Assembly (NCBI RefSeq): GCF_022378335.1
Contig: NZ_JAIQCI010000004.1
Location: forward strand, 62,001-126,000
Length of the DNA: 64,000 nt
From: Croceicoccus hydrothermalis
GTDB taxonomy: Bacteria; Pseudomonadota; Alphaproteobacteria; Sphingomonadales; Sphingomonadaceae
Direction of reading: 5' to 3'
Shown: piece by piece, positions 29,422 to 38,127 of the stretch
How positions within the stretch are numbered: position 1 is the first letter of the stretch
Layout of the letters: every line of letters begins with the position of its first letter
The notes under the pieces: generated by a model
Database searches by the model: none
The model's input: only the letters and a program-made list of their open reading frames with translations
What the model was told of the DNA's origin: nothing
Position numbers and translations under genes: made by a program

Positions 29422-29550
29422 ATGACCAAGACCACGACGAAAGCATGGCCCCGCCCCGAACTGCGCGTTCTCGGCACGATGGCGGACGTCGCCGGCAACG
29501 GCACCGTCCAGAACCAGGGCCGGAGCAGTGGTTCGGTCGCGAACAGCTGA
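29422..29550 (+). CDS. Lasso-type RiPP precursor peptide, core without Asp/Glu
   Basis: The 42-residue peptide has a leader with W9-x-x-P12-x-L14-x-x-x-G18 (WPRPELRVLG), the same spacing as the YxxPxLxxxG motif that lasso B1 proteins bind. The tail from residue 25 begins GNGTVQNQGR and ends SVANS. Residues 23-42 contain no Asp or Glu, which a canonical lasso ring needs at core position 7, 8 or 9. If the core starts at Gly25, those positions are Asn31, Gln32 and Gly33. The C-terminal Ser suits the kinase. It sits between B2 and the cyclase-like gene, the normal precursor place. No convincing Shine-Dalgarno precedes it. Confidence 0.78.
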   Translation: MTKTTTKAWPRPELRVLGTMADVAGNGTVQNQGRSSGSVANS

Positions 29551-29599
29551 TCGCGACGAAAAGGTTTCGGTGATCCCTGGTTGAGTCTATCGACCGGCA

Positions 29600-29767
29600 A
29601 TGATTGCAATTGGAATGAGCTGGGACGATTCGTCTTGGCTACAGCCGGAGCGCATTGCCCGATCGCTCGGACTCTTTGCCGGATGCGAAGCCGATAGCCA
29701 GGTGACCGAAGGGGCGGTTTTCGCCTAGTTAAAGACGCCACGCGGACGGCCCCGAAAGGGCTGGCGC
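29600..29767 (+). other. Detached N-terminal segment of the asparagine-synthetase-like gene (amber-interrupted)
   Basis: From ATG 29600 the frame reads MIAIGMSWDDSSWLQPERIA and on for 42 codons to TAG at 29726-29728. The same frame then continues without another stop into the downstream gene (LKTPRGRPRKGWRVALSLSG). The segment looks like the first strands of the glutamine-amidotransferase-like domain of asparagine synthetases. A single C-to-T change of a CAG codon would account for the stop. Confidence 0.65.
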
Positions 29768-31501
29768 GTGGCTCTTTCCTTGTCCGGGCGGCCCGTTCTG
29801 CTCGACGGCTGGATCGACAATGCCGATTCGCTGAAGGCCGAGCTCGATTTTTCAGGCGGTGACGATGCCGCGCTTTATGGCGCCGCGCTCGATGCATGGG
29901 GCGACGATGCCGAACGGCGAATTGTCGGCAGCTATGTCGGAATCGTCGTGGAACGCGACCGCTCGCTTCGCCTGTCCCGTTCGCCGTGGAGCCAGCAGGC
30001 CTTGTTCTGGGCTGCGGACCGCGATGCCGCCGCCGCCGCGTCGATTCCCCGGCCCATATTCGCTGCCGGCTTTCCCAAATCGCTTTTGCCCGATCGCATG
30101 GCGGAAATGCTCCACGGGTCGGACCACGATATTGGCCGCACCGAATATTTCTATCGCGGCCTGCACCGGGTGCCCTTGGGCAGTATCGTCACCGTGTCGC
30201 CCGATGGCGCGGCGATCGACCGGTGGTACGATCCCCACGATATTCCGGCGATCCGACTGAAAAACGACGGCAATTATGTCGATGCGGTCGCCGAAAAGCT
30301 TGGCGAGGCGTGCGCGGCTGCGCTGCGCCCCGCGAAAAAGCCGGGGATCATGCTGTCGGGCGGGCTCGATTCGGCAACGGTCGCGGATGTGCTGATGGCG
30401 CAAATGCCGGAGAGAGCGCGCCTCGCGTCGTTCACCTTCACCACGCTTCCCGAATGGGACGGCCATGTGCCGGCGGGCAGTTTTGCCGACGAACGCCCGC
30501 TGGTCGAGGCCTATGCCGCGATGCATCCCCGGCTCGACCCGCATTTCACCGACAATCGCGACATCGGTTTCGACAGCAGGCTCGACCGATTGTTCATCGC
30601 GGCGGATACCGCGCATCGGCACATGAACCTGACGGCGGCCTATCACGGGCCGATGCAGGCGGCGACGGATCATGGATGCGACTGGCTCTTTTCCGCCGAT
30701 TTCGGAAACCAGACATTCAGCATCGACGGCCGCTGGGCCTTTAGCGAGTTTCTGCGTACCGGCGAGTGGGGCGAGCTGTGGCAGATGCTGCGCGATCATC
30801 CGGGCGACAGCCGCCCGATGGCGCGCCGCGTGCTGGCCCGTTCGGTATTGCCGCAATTGCCGGCTCGCCTGCGCAAGACGTTGCGCAGGCTGGTGCATTC
30901 CGCGCCGCACGCGGATCACCTGATCCGGCCCGAACTCGCCGGTGCCCTGCGCCTTCGCGAACGGCGCGAACGGTCGCGCGGGCGGCTCGACGACGAATGG
31001 TTCCGCTCCCGCCGCGAGTTCATCGACCATTGCTGGCAAATGGCCGACCTGGGCACGGAAATGGGCGCCGCGCACGAACAGGTCTTCGGCATTCGCCTGC
31101 GCAGCATCCCGCGATACCGCCCGCTGATCGAGCTGTGCCACGGCCTGCCCACGACGCAATATGTGCGCGGCGGAACGCAGAGATATCTCGGCCGGCGCCT
31201 GGCGAAGGGGCGAATGCCCGCGCGGCAGGCGGAGATGCGCGATTACGGCCTGCACCATGCCGACTGGCATGCGCGCATGACGCCGCGCCTTTCCGAATTG
31301 CGCGCCGAGATCGACCGGATTGGCGATCACCCCGACCTTGCCCGGATCATCGACGTGGACCGTGCGCGCGCCCTTCTTGCCGATTGGCCGGAGAGCGAGC
31401 CGGTGACAGGCACCGCGCGCAGCGATCTTTTCAACGCGATCAGCGCGGCCGTGGTTGCGGCGCGCTTTGCCAATTACGTCGATGGCCGCAACGATGTCTG
31501 A
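29768..31501 (+). CDS. Asparagine-synthetase-like lasso cyclase, N-terminally interrupted
   Basis: Lasso cyclases activate a precursor carboxylate with ATP and form the isopeptide bond. This 577-residue frame has the PP-loop MLSGGLDSATV (SGGLDS at residues 197-202). Where most asparagine synthetases have GGDE, it reads SADFGNQTFS (309-318). The GTG start at 29768 follows AAAGGG with a 7-base spacer, so it could work as a restart after the amber codon 13 codons upstream; the uninterrupted protein would be 633 residues. It lies between the precursor and exporter genes and overlaps the latter by 8 bases. Confidence 0.8.
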   Translation: MALSLSGRPVLLDGWIDNADSLKAELDFSGGDDAALYGAALDAWGDDAERRIVGSYVGIVVERDRSLRLSRSPWSQQALFWAADRDAAAAASIPRPIFAAGFPKSLLPDRMAEMLHGSDHDIGRTEYFYRGLHRVPLGSIVTVSPDGAAIDRWYDPHDIPAIRLKNDGNYVDAVAEKLGEACAAALRPAKKPGIMLSGGLDSATVADVLMAQMPERARLASFTFTTLPEWDGHVPAGSFADERPLVEAYAAMHPRLDPHFTDNRDIGFDSRLDRLFIAADTAHRHMNLTAAYHGPMQAATDHGCDWLFSADFGNQTFSIDGRWAFSEFLRTGEWGELWQMLRDHPGDSRPMARRVLARSVLPQLPARLRKTLRRLVHSAPHADHLIRPELAGALRLRERRERSRGRLDDEWFRSRREFIDHCWQMADLGTEMGAAHEQVFGIRLRSIPRYRPLIELCHGLPTTQYVRGGTQRYLGRRLAKGRMPARQAEMRDYGLHHADWHARMTPRLSELRAEIDRIGDHPDLARIIDVDRARALLADWPESEPVTGTARSDLFNAISAAVVAARFANYVDGRNDV

Positions 31502-33269
31502 ACCGGGAGCTGGGTCCGGACCGGGGGCGGGGCCTGAAGCGGGGGCGGGCGCGGCGCGCGGGCTCGGTCCGCTCGCGTTCGTCTGGCGGTTGGTGCCGCA
31601 CGGGTCGGTCGTGCTGGTATTCGCTGCGATCGTCGCGGCATCGCTGACCGAAGGGCTGGGCATCGTGATGCTCGTGCCGCTGCTCGCCATCATGGCCGAG
31701 GGCGCGGCGCCGGGGGGCATCGTGGCGCATGTTTCCGATGCCATCGCGGCGGTCGGCATACCGCTGCGCATCGGTCCGCTGCTGCTTGCGTTCGTGGCGC
31801 TGGTCGCGTTGCGCGCCGCGCTCAAATACGCGCAGGGGATGCAGGCGGCGCGGCTCGAACTCACGCTGGTCGACGGGTTGCGGGACCGGATCTACCGCGC
31901 ATTGCTCAACGCGGATTTGCGTTTTGCGTCAAGCCTGCGCCTTGCCGACAACAGCAGCCTGATCCTCGACCATGTGAACATGCTGGGCTTCGGCTTTCGC
32001 AGCCTGGTTCAGACGATGTCGGCGCTCGTGGCGTTCGGGGCGCTCGGGCTCGCGGCGCTGCTGCTTTCGCCGCTGCTCGCACTGGGCATCGGTGGGGGCG
32101 GGCTGGTCGTGCTCGCGTTCTATGCGCGGTTGCGGCGCCGGGCGCGCATGATGGGCAAGGAACTCAACCTCGCGCATCAGGCCGTCCATGCCCGCCTCGG
32201 CGAAGGGCTGGGCGCGCTGCGTCTCATCAAGAGCTTTGGGCAGGAGGAGGCGAGCGCGCGCGCGCTCACCCGCGGCTTTCGCTCGGTCCGCGAGACGCAG
32301 ATCGCGTTTCAGCGTATGGCCGGGCTGGGTCAGGCGATGCTCCATATCGGCGCGGCGGGCGTGCTCGCACTGGTGGCGGGAATCGCGTTATCGCGCGGGG
32401 TGGAGGCGGCCGTGCTGATCCCGCTGGTCGCGCTTTTCGCGCGCGCGGTTCCCCTCCTCGACACGCTGCAGACGAGCTGGGCGAACTGGTCGCATGCCGT
32501 TCCCGCGGCGCAGGAGGCACAGCAGCTGATCGCGCGTGCCGATGCCACCGCCGAACCCGACGATGGCACCGTCGTCGCGCGGCCCTTGCACACCATTGCG
32601 GTGCGGGGCGCGACGGTGCGGCACGAAGGGCGCGATGCCGCCGCTCTGCACGATGCCGATCTTGCCATAAGGTCGGACGAGACGATCGCGCTGATCGGAG
32701 CCTCGGGCGCAGGCAAGACGACGCTCGCCGACATGCTCGGCGGATTGACGCGGCCGGACGCGGGCGCGCTCCTCCTCGACGGGAAAGCGGTGGGCCATGC
32801 GGAACGGCGGGCGTGGCGCCGTCACGTCGCCTATGTCCATCAGGAAGCCGTGCTCTTCAACGCCAGCGTGCGGGACAGTCTGCGCTGGGCCGAACCGGAT
32901 GCGGACGATGCGCATCTGGAGCGTGCGCTGCGCATGGCGGCGGCGGAATTCGTGCTCGACCTGCCGATGGGAATGGACACGCCGGTCGGCGATGCCGGGC
33001 GGCAGCTTTCGGGCGGCGAGAGGCAGCGGATCGCGCTCGCCCGCGCGTTGCTGCGCGATCCGGCGCTGCTCATCCTCGACGAGGCGACGAGCGCGCTGGA
33101 TGCAGGAAGCGAGGCGGCGATCGCCCGGGCCATTCGCCAGTTGCGCACAAGCCGCGCGATTGTCATCATCGGCCATCGCGGATCGTTGATCAAGAATGTC
33201 GACCGCATCGTCGAACTGGCCGAGGGGCGCATCGTCGACATACGAAGCGGCAGGGAGGATGCGGCATGA
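31494..33269 (+). CDS. ABC transporter, fused permease and ATPase (lasso exporter)
   Basis: The 591-residue product has a Gly/Ala/Pro-rich start, a six-helix type-IV exporter membrane domain (about residues 35-330) and an ATPase domain. The ATPase domain has Walker A GASGAGKTTL, signature LSGGERQRIALARALL and Walker B LLILDEATSALD, with an H-loop in VIIGHRGSLI. Exporters of this kind secrete mature lasso peptides and give self-protection. The ATG at 31494 is chosen for its overlap with the cyclase stop. It overlaps the nucleotidyltransferase gene (ATGA). Confidence 0.9.
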   Translation: MSEPGAGSGPGAGPEAGAGAARGLGPLAFVWRLVPHGSVVLVFAAIVAASLTEGLGIVMLVPLLAIMAEGAAPGGIVAHVSDAIAAVGIPLRIGPLLLAFVALVALRAALKYAQGMQAARLELTLVDGLRDRIYRALLNADLRFASSLRLADNSSLILDHVNMLGFGFRSLVQTMSALVAFGALGLAALLLSPLLALGIGGGGLVVLAFYARLRRRARMMGKELNLAHQAVHARLGEGLGALRLIKSFGQEEASARALTRGFRSVRETQIAFQRMAGLGQAMLHIGAAGVLALVAGIALSRGVEAAVLIPLVALFARAVPLLDTLQTSWANWSHAVPAAQEAQQLIARADATAEPDDGTVVARPLHTIAVRGATVRHEGRDAAALHDADLAIRSDETIALIGASGAGKTTLADMLGGLTRPDAGALLLDGKAVGHAERRAWRRHVAYVHQEAVLFNASVRDSLRWAEPDADDAHLERALRMAAAEFVLDLPMGMDTPVGDAGRQLSGGERQRIALARALLRDPALLILDEATSALDAGSEAAIARAIRQLRTSRAIVIIGHRGSLIKNVDRIVELAEGRIVDIRSGREDAA

Positions 33270-34486
33270 TACGCCCGATCGAGGAGCTCAAGGCGCTGTT
33301 GATGGCATTGATGGCCCCGGCCATCGCCGATCCGGACCCTGTGACCCTGGCCGAACTGTCCGATGGCGACTGGGACGCGATCGACGCCATGGCGTTTCAG
33401 CACCGCCTCTATCCCTGGCTGCACATGCGGGCGGAGCATGCCGATCCGCAATGGCCGATGCCCGGCTCCCTGCGCGAAGGATGGCGGCGGGCGTATCAGG
33501 CCGGCGTGATCGGCGCGCTGACCGCGAAGGCGGCGATCGTGCGCCTAGCCAATGGCTTTGCCGACGCGGGCGTGCCGATGGTGGCGCTGAAAGGCGCACA
33601 GCTCGCCTTCTTCGACTATCCGAACGAGGCGCTGCGCCCGATGCGCGATGTCGACATACTGGTCGCGCCGGACGATCTATCGGCCGCATTGTCGGTGATG
33701 GCGCAGATGGGCTGTGTCGTTCCCGACGATCGGGACGCGGCCATCGCGCGCGCACTGCGCGAAAAGCACGTCGATCCGATCTATTTTCCCGCTTTCGACC
33801 GCCATATCGAATTGCATCATCGCATCATGGAACCGCAAAAGCCGCGCGGCCCCTTCGTGCCCCATATCGCGACCGAGGACATCCTCGCCGAGGCACGGAC
33901 CCGCAAGCTGAGCGGGCAGGAGGTCCGTTACCCCAGCGCACAGCACATGCTGGCCCATCAGATCCTGCATGCCGCCTATAACCATCGTTTCGATTGCGGC
34001 CCGCTTGCCCTGTCGGATATCGCGATGCTCTGCCGCGACAGCACGATCGACTGGACCGAATTTGCCGCCCGCGCGCGGGAGGCCGGTTACGAATCGGGTG
34101 CCATGCTCGTTCTCGCGCTCGTCGAACGGTACTTCGGCTCGATCCCGGGCAGAAATGCCGCCGCCACCGTGCCGGACGACGTGATGGCATGGGGCGAAAA
34201 CCTGATATTGCAGGATTTCGAGACGCGCGATCAGGTCAAGCTCGCGGTCGAGGCCGCGCAGGGCGGCGGCATGGTTTCGACCATGTTCGAACGGTTGAGC
34301 GCCGGTTTTGCGGAGCCGGCACCCGAAGGTCGGCTGCGCTGGCTCGGCAACAGGGCGATCCGCACCATCGCGCAGGCCGGCACCTCGCGCGCAAGGTCCG
34401 AGGCGCAGGCCGGCGGAGATCTCTCGCGGTGGCTTTCCGATAGCGACGAAAGTGGCGAAAGGACCAACCGCCCCCGTCAGCGATGA
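33266..34486 (+). CDS. Nucleotidyltransferase family protein (lasso tailoring)
   Basis: The 406-residue product matches the NTP_transf_5 group. The motif VPMVALKGAQLAFFDYPNEA is followed by LRPMRDVDILV, which supplies the metal-binding aspartates of the nucleotidyltransferase fold. Such genes accompany kinase-containing lasso clusters, where they may add nucleotides to the peptide or its phosphate; the exact reaction here is unknown. It is the last gene of the cluster, with a 4-base overlap to the exporter. Confidence 0.85.
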   Translation: MIRPIEELKALLMALMAPAIADPDPVTLAELSDGDWDAIDAMAFQHRLYPWLHMRAEHADPQWPMPGSLREGWRRAYQAGVIGALTAKAAIVRLANGFADAGVPMVALKGAQLAFFDYPNEALRPMRDVDILVAPDDLSAALSVMAQMGCVVPDDRDAAIARALREKHVDPIYFPAFDRHIELHHRIMEPQKPRGPFVPHIATEDILAEARTRKLSGQEVRYPSAQHMLAHQILHAAYNHRFDCGPLALSDIAMLCRDSTIDWTEFAARAREAGYESGAMLVLALVERYFGSIPGRNAAATVPDDVMAWGENLILQDFETRDQVKLAVEAAQGGGMVSTMFERLSAGFAEPAPEGRLRWLGNRAIRTIAQAGTSRARSEAQAGGDLSRWLSDSDESGERTNRPRQR

Positions 34487-34679
34487 CCGACATCGCCGTA
34501 TGGCATGGAAATTCAGGGCCTATTCACCGTGTAACCGCCATTACGGCGGCAAGGATCGACAAGTCTTCAGATACGGCCTTGCGATTCGTTGTTACTTTGG
34601 CTGCGAAAAACCTTGCGCCGCGCACGGTCGCAGCGCAGCTTTTGCCGACGCATCATGTAATCAGGACTGACCGGACATT

Positions 34680-35192
34680 ATGACCGAGACGATGAAAACG
34701 AAGTTTGGCCAATGGGGCAAGGCGGCTGTCGCCGCGATGGCGGTCGGTGTCGGCGGCCTCGCGCTGGGCGCCGCACCCGCCCATGCCGCCCCCGCCGGGT
34801 GCAATGGCGATACCAGCGGGAACAGCTGGATCTATGTCGAGGTGGCGGGCGTCAGGAATTCGAACGGCTATGTCACGCTGACGCTGTATGACGATGATCG
34901 CAGCAAGTTCCTTGCAAAGGGCGGGTCGCGCGATGTCGAGCGCATTCCGGCGCAGGCGGGCACGACGAAGGCCTGCCTCAAGCTCCCGTCGAACGGGGTC
35001 TGGGCGATCGCAGTCTATCACGACGAAAACGCCAACCGGAAGATCGACCGGAGCACGTTCGGCCTGCCGACCGAAGGGTTCGGCTTTACCAACAATCCGA
35101 GCACCGTTGCCGGCCTTCCTGCCTTCCGCTCGGTACGGTTGAACGTGGCAAAGCCGGGCCTCGCGACGCGCATCAACATGCGCTACCCGTGA
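34680..35192 (+). CDS. DUF2141 domain exported protein
   Basis: The 170-residue product begins with a signal peptide (cleavage near AHAAPAGC) and continues as a DUF2141 beta-sandwich with IYVEVAGVRNSNGYVTLTLYDD. It also has the family hallmark YHDENANRKIDRSTFGLPTEGFGFTNN, split here as AVYHDENANRKID and GLPTEGFGF. Function is unknown. It follows the lasso cluster after 193 bases and probably is not part of it. Confidence 0.87.
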   Translation: MTETMKTKFGQWGKAAVAAMAVGVGGLALGAAPAHAAPAGCNGDTSGNSWIYVEVAGVRNSNGYVTLTLYDDDRSKFLAKGGSRDVERIPAQAGTTKACLKLPSNGVWAIAVYHDENANRKIDRSTFGLPTEGFGFTNNPSTVAGLPAFRSVRLNVAKPGLATRINMRYP

Positions 35193-35227
35193 TGCACGGT
35201 TCATCCTGACCGCACCGGACACGAACT

Positions 35228-35256
35228 GCCCCGCCCGCCCCCATGGCCGGCGGGGC
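35228..35256. terminator. Hairpin between convergent DUF2141 gene and fliA
   Basis: GCCCCGCC (35228-35235) and GGCGGGGC (35249-35256) form an 8-bp GC stem with a 13-base loop, followed by GTTT on the plus strand. Its place between two convergent genes fits a terminator, though the T-tract is short. Confidence 0.5.
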
Positions 35257-35267
35257 GTTTCACGCGC

Positions 35268-35993
35268 TCAGGCGGCTTCGTCCTGTTCCAGCAGGCCGCG
35301 CAACGATTTGAGCGCGGCGGCCTTGATCTGATGCACGCGGGGGACCGACACCTCCAAGACGGCGGCGATCTCGGTCAGGTTCAATTCCTCTGTGAAATAG
35401 AGCTGCAGGACGAGTTGCTGCCGCTCGGGCAACTGGGTGATGGCGACGATCAGCGTGCTGCGGTCCTGCGCGCCCGACAAAAGGTCGAAGGCATCGGGCG
35501 TATCGTCGGCGAAACGCGCATCTTTATCGTCGTAATCCGCATCGAGCGAGGTCAACCGCACCGGCATTTCGTCGGCCCCGTGCCCGCCCGGCATATGGTC
35601 GAGCGCGGCATTCAGCTCGGCCCGCTCCGGCTCGCGGCCCAGCTCGCCGGTGAGCTTCTGCCGCATCTCCTCGCGCTGCCGCCGGCGGCGTACCGCCCCG
35701 CGCGAATCGGGAAGCGTGCGGCGGATCGCATCGAACATCGCACCCCGCACCCGGATGCGGGCATAGGCGGCAAAGCCATCCTCGGTCGGGCCGTCGTGCC
35801 GCCGCGCGCATTCGGTGAGCGCGACCATCCCGGCCTGAACCAGATCGTCGATCTCCAGTCCGGCCCGCCCCGACCCGTTGATGTGCCAGGCGGCGCGATG
35901 CACCATGGGGAGGAACCGGCGTATCCGGTCCTCTGCCCCGTCGCGCGTGCCATAGGCGCTGGCGGCGCGGAACTGTCGATGGTCCAACTTCAT
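35268..35993 (-). CDS. fliA: Flagellar sigma-28 factor FliA
   Basis: FliA directs RNA polymerase to late flagellar genes. The 241-residue product has region 2 (FLPMVHRAAWHINGSGRAGL with GLEIDDLVQAGMVAL), region 3 (TLPDSRGAVRRRRQ) and region 4 with LPERQQLVLQLYF and the HTH around LTEIAAVLEVSVPRVHQI. It is last in a minus-strand operon after flhA (4-base overlap). Its anti-sigma factor FlgM is encoded upstream on the same strand, so both parts of the checkpoint are linked. Confidence 0.95.
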   Translation of the reverse strand: MKLDHRQFRAASAYGTRDGAEDRIRRFLPMVHRAAWHINGSGRAGLEIDDLVQAGMVALTECARRHDGPTEDGFAAYARIRVRGAMFDAIRRTLPDSRGAVRRRRQREEMRQKLTGELGREPERAELNAALDHMPGGHGADEMPVRLTSLDADYDDKDARFADDTPDAFDLLSGAQDRSTLIVAITQLPERQQLVLQLYFTEELNLTEIAAVLEVSVPRVHQIKAAALKSLRGLLEQDEAA

Positions 35994-38125
35994 GCTGCAA
36001 GCTCCTCTTGCCGGGCGTTTTGCGATTCGGTGTTTTGCGGTTCAGCCTGTTCTTCTTCGGCGCCGATGACGGCGATGACCTCGACGGCCTGCGAGGTGGG
36101 CAATTCGGCCAGCGCCATCACCACGCAATCGGGCGCACGCGCGCGCACCAGCGCACTAAGTGCGCGGCGGGCCGGCGGCTGCACGACGAGCGTAGGCGTG
36201 TTGGCGGGTGTGTCGCGCCGCGCGAGATCCGCGCTGATCCGGGCGAGGCGTTCGCCGATCATGGCGGCAAGATCGGGCTCGATGATCGGTTGCCCGGTCG
36301 CGGGGTCGCGCATGCCTTGCAAAATCGCGCTTTCCAGCCGCGCATCGAGCGTCACCACCGGCAGCACCTCGCCATAAGGGCAGATCTTTCCGACGATCCA
36401 GCCGCCCATATCGATCCGCACCCGGTCGATCAGCGCCTCGAAATCCTGCGTCTGCTGCAGGGCGAGGGCGAGTGAGGACAGCACGGGAAGCGGATGCGCG
36501 AGCGAAATGCCATCGGCGAGCAGCGCCCGCAGCACGCGGGTCAGCTTCGACAGCGACAGCGGATCGGGATGGATCGCTTCGACGAGGCCCGGCGAATCCT
36601 CCTTCACCGTGTCGAGCAATGCGCGCACCTCCTCCGGCCCGAGCAGCGCATCGGGGCGCCGCGACAAAAGCTGATCGAGATGGGTGGCGATCACGGTGGA
36701 GGGATCGACGGTCAGAAATCCCTCGGCCGTGGCATGGTCGCGCTCGCTCTCCTCGATCCAGAGGGCGGGACAGCCAAAGCTGGGATCGGCGGTGGCTTCC
36801 CCCTCGATCGCATGGCCCTGCCGCACATCGCCGATGTCGATGGCAAGCACGCGCCCGCTCCGTATCGTGGCACCGCCGATATGCACCCCGCCCAGCAGGA
36901 CGCGATAGGCATTGGCATCGATGTCGAGCGAATCGCGCACCCGGAATTGCGGCACGATGAAACCGAAGGTCTGCGACAACTGGCGCCGCACGCCGGTGAT
37001 CCGCGCGACCAGCGGCGCGCCCTTCGTCTTGTCGACGAGATGGACGAGACCATAGCCCATCTCGATCGTGATGAGCGTGCGGTCGCTCACATCCTCCATC
37101 GTGATGCGGTCGGGCGAAACCGGCGGCGCCTCCGCCACGGGTTCGGGACGCGCGGCGCGTTTCTTAAGGTGCCAGGCCAGATAGCCGGCGATGGCTGCCG
37201 CTGGCAGGAACACGCTTTGCGGCATGGCCGGGATCATGCCCAGCGCACCCATGACAACGGCGACCGGCATCCAGCTGCGCGGGTCGGAAAACTGCCCGCC
37301 GATATGGCCGGCAAGGTCGCTCTTGTCCGTGACGCGCGTGACGATCACCGCCGCCGCGATGGACAATAGCAACGCGGGCACCTGCGCCACGAGCGCATCG
37401 CCGACGGCAAGGGTGATATAGCTTTCCGCAGCCTGAGCCGCGGTCAGCCCGTGGCTGATCATGCCGAGGCAGAAACCGGCGATGATATTAACGGCCAGGA
37501 TCAGCAGGGCCGCGATCGCGTCGCCCTTCACGAACTTGCTCGCGCCGTCCATCGCGCCGTAGAAATCGGCCTCCGTCGCGACTTCGGCACGGCGGGCCTT
37601 CGCCTCGTCCGAGGTCATCAGCCCGGCGGCGATGTCGCTGTCGATGGCCATCTGCTTGCCCGGAAGCGCGTCGAGCGTGAAACGTGCGCTGACCTCGGAC
37701 ACGCGGCCCGCGCCCTTCGTGATCACGATCATGTTGATGATGAGCAGGATGACGAAGACGAAGATACCGACCGCGAAATTCCCGCCGACGAGGAACTGTC
37801 CAAAGCTTTCGATGACATCGCCTGCCGCGCCCGCGCCCTCATGCCCGCTCACCAGAACGACGCGGGTGGACGCGACGTTGAGCGCGAGCCGCAGCAGGGT
37901 CGCAAACAGCAGCACCGATGGAAAGGACGAGAAGTCGAGCGGCTTCATCGCATTCATCGCCGCCATCAACACCGCCACCGAAAGCGCGATGTTGAGGACG
38001 AAGAACACATCGAGCATCACCGCCGGGATCGGCAGCACCATCAGCGTGATCAATGTCAGGATACCGACCGGCAGGGCCATGCTCGCGGCCCGGAATCCAG
38101 GCGCTTTCGATGCAGCGTTCTCCAT
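35990..38125 (-). CDS. flhA: Flagellar export gate protein FlhA
   Basis: FlhA forms the nonameric export gate of the flagellar type III system. The 711-residue product has eight or so membrane helices in the first half and the FHIPEP-family signature region (RLALNVASTRVVL with GQFLVGGNFAVGIFVF). A large cytosolic domain follows and binds chaperone-substrate complexes. The ATG at 38125 is preferred to a TTG at 38131 that would overlap the upstream stop. FlhB is not in the visible window. Confidence 0.96.
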   Translation of the reverse strand: MENAASKAPGFRAASMALPVGILTLITLMVLPIPAVMLDVFFVLNIALSVAVLMAAMNAMKPLDFSSFPSVLLFATLLRLALNVASTRVVLVSGHEGAGAAGDVIESFGQFLVGGNFAVGIFVFVILLIINMIVITKGAGRVSEVSARFTLDALPGKQMAIDSDIAAGLMTSDEAKARRAEVATEADFYGAMDGASKFVKGDAIAALLILAVNIIAGFCLGMISHGLTAAQAAESYITLAVGDALVAQVPALLLSIAAAVIVTRVTDKSDLAGHIGGQFSDPRSWMPVAVVMGALGMIPAMPQSVFLPAAAIAGYLAWHLKKRAARPEPVAEAPPVSPDRITMEDVSDRTLITIEMGYGLVHLVDKTKGAPLVARITGVRRQLSQTFGFIVPQFRVRDSLDIDANAYRVLLGGVHIGGATIRSGRVLAIDIGDVRQGHAIEGEATADPSFGCPALWIEESERDHATAEGFLTVDPSTVIATHLDQLLSRRPDALLGPEEVRALLDTVKEDSPGLVEAIHPDPLSLSKLTRVLRALLADGISLAHPLPVLSSLALALQQTQDFEALIDRVRIDMGGWIVGKICPYGEVLPVVTLDARLESAILQGMRDPATGQPIIEPDLAAMIGERLARISADLARRDTPANTPTLVVQPPARRALSALVRARAPDCVVMALAELPTSQAVEVIAVIGAEEEQAEPQNTESQNARQEELAA

Positions 38126-38127
38126 CG

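Noticed and set aside
34483-34683. A 66-codon plus-strand frame after the nucleotidyltransferase, starting with an ATGA overlap
   Set aside because: It has no recognisable domain, biased composition or RBS and runs into the start of the DUF2141 gene. The overlap alone is weak evidence, so it is treated as chance.
27540-34700. TonB-dependent receptor and lasso isopeptidase genes expected in many proteobacterial lasso loci
   Set aside because: None is present in this cluster or its flanks, so the locus should not be described as a standard astexin-type cluster.
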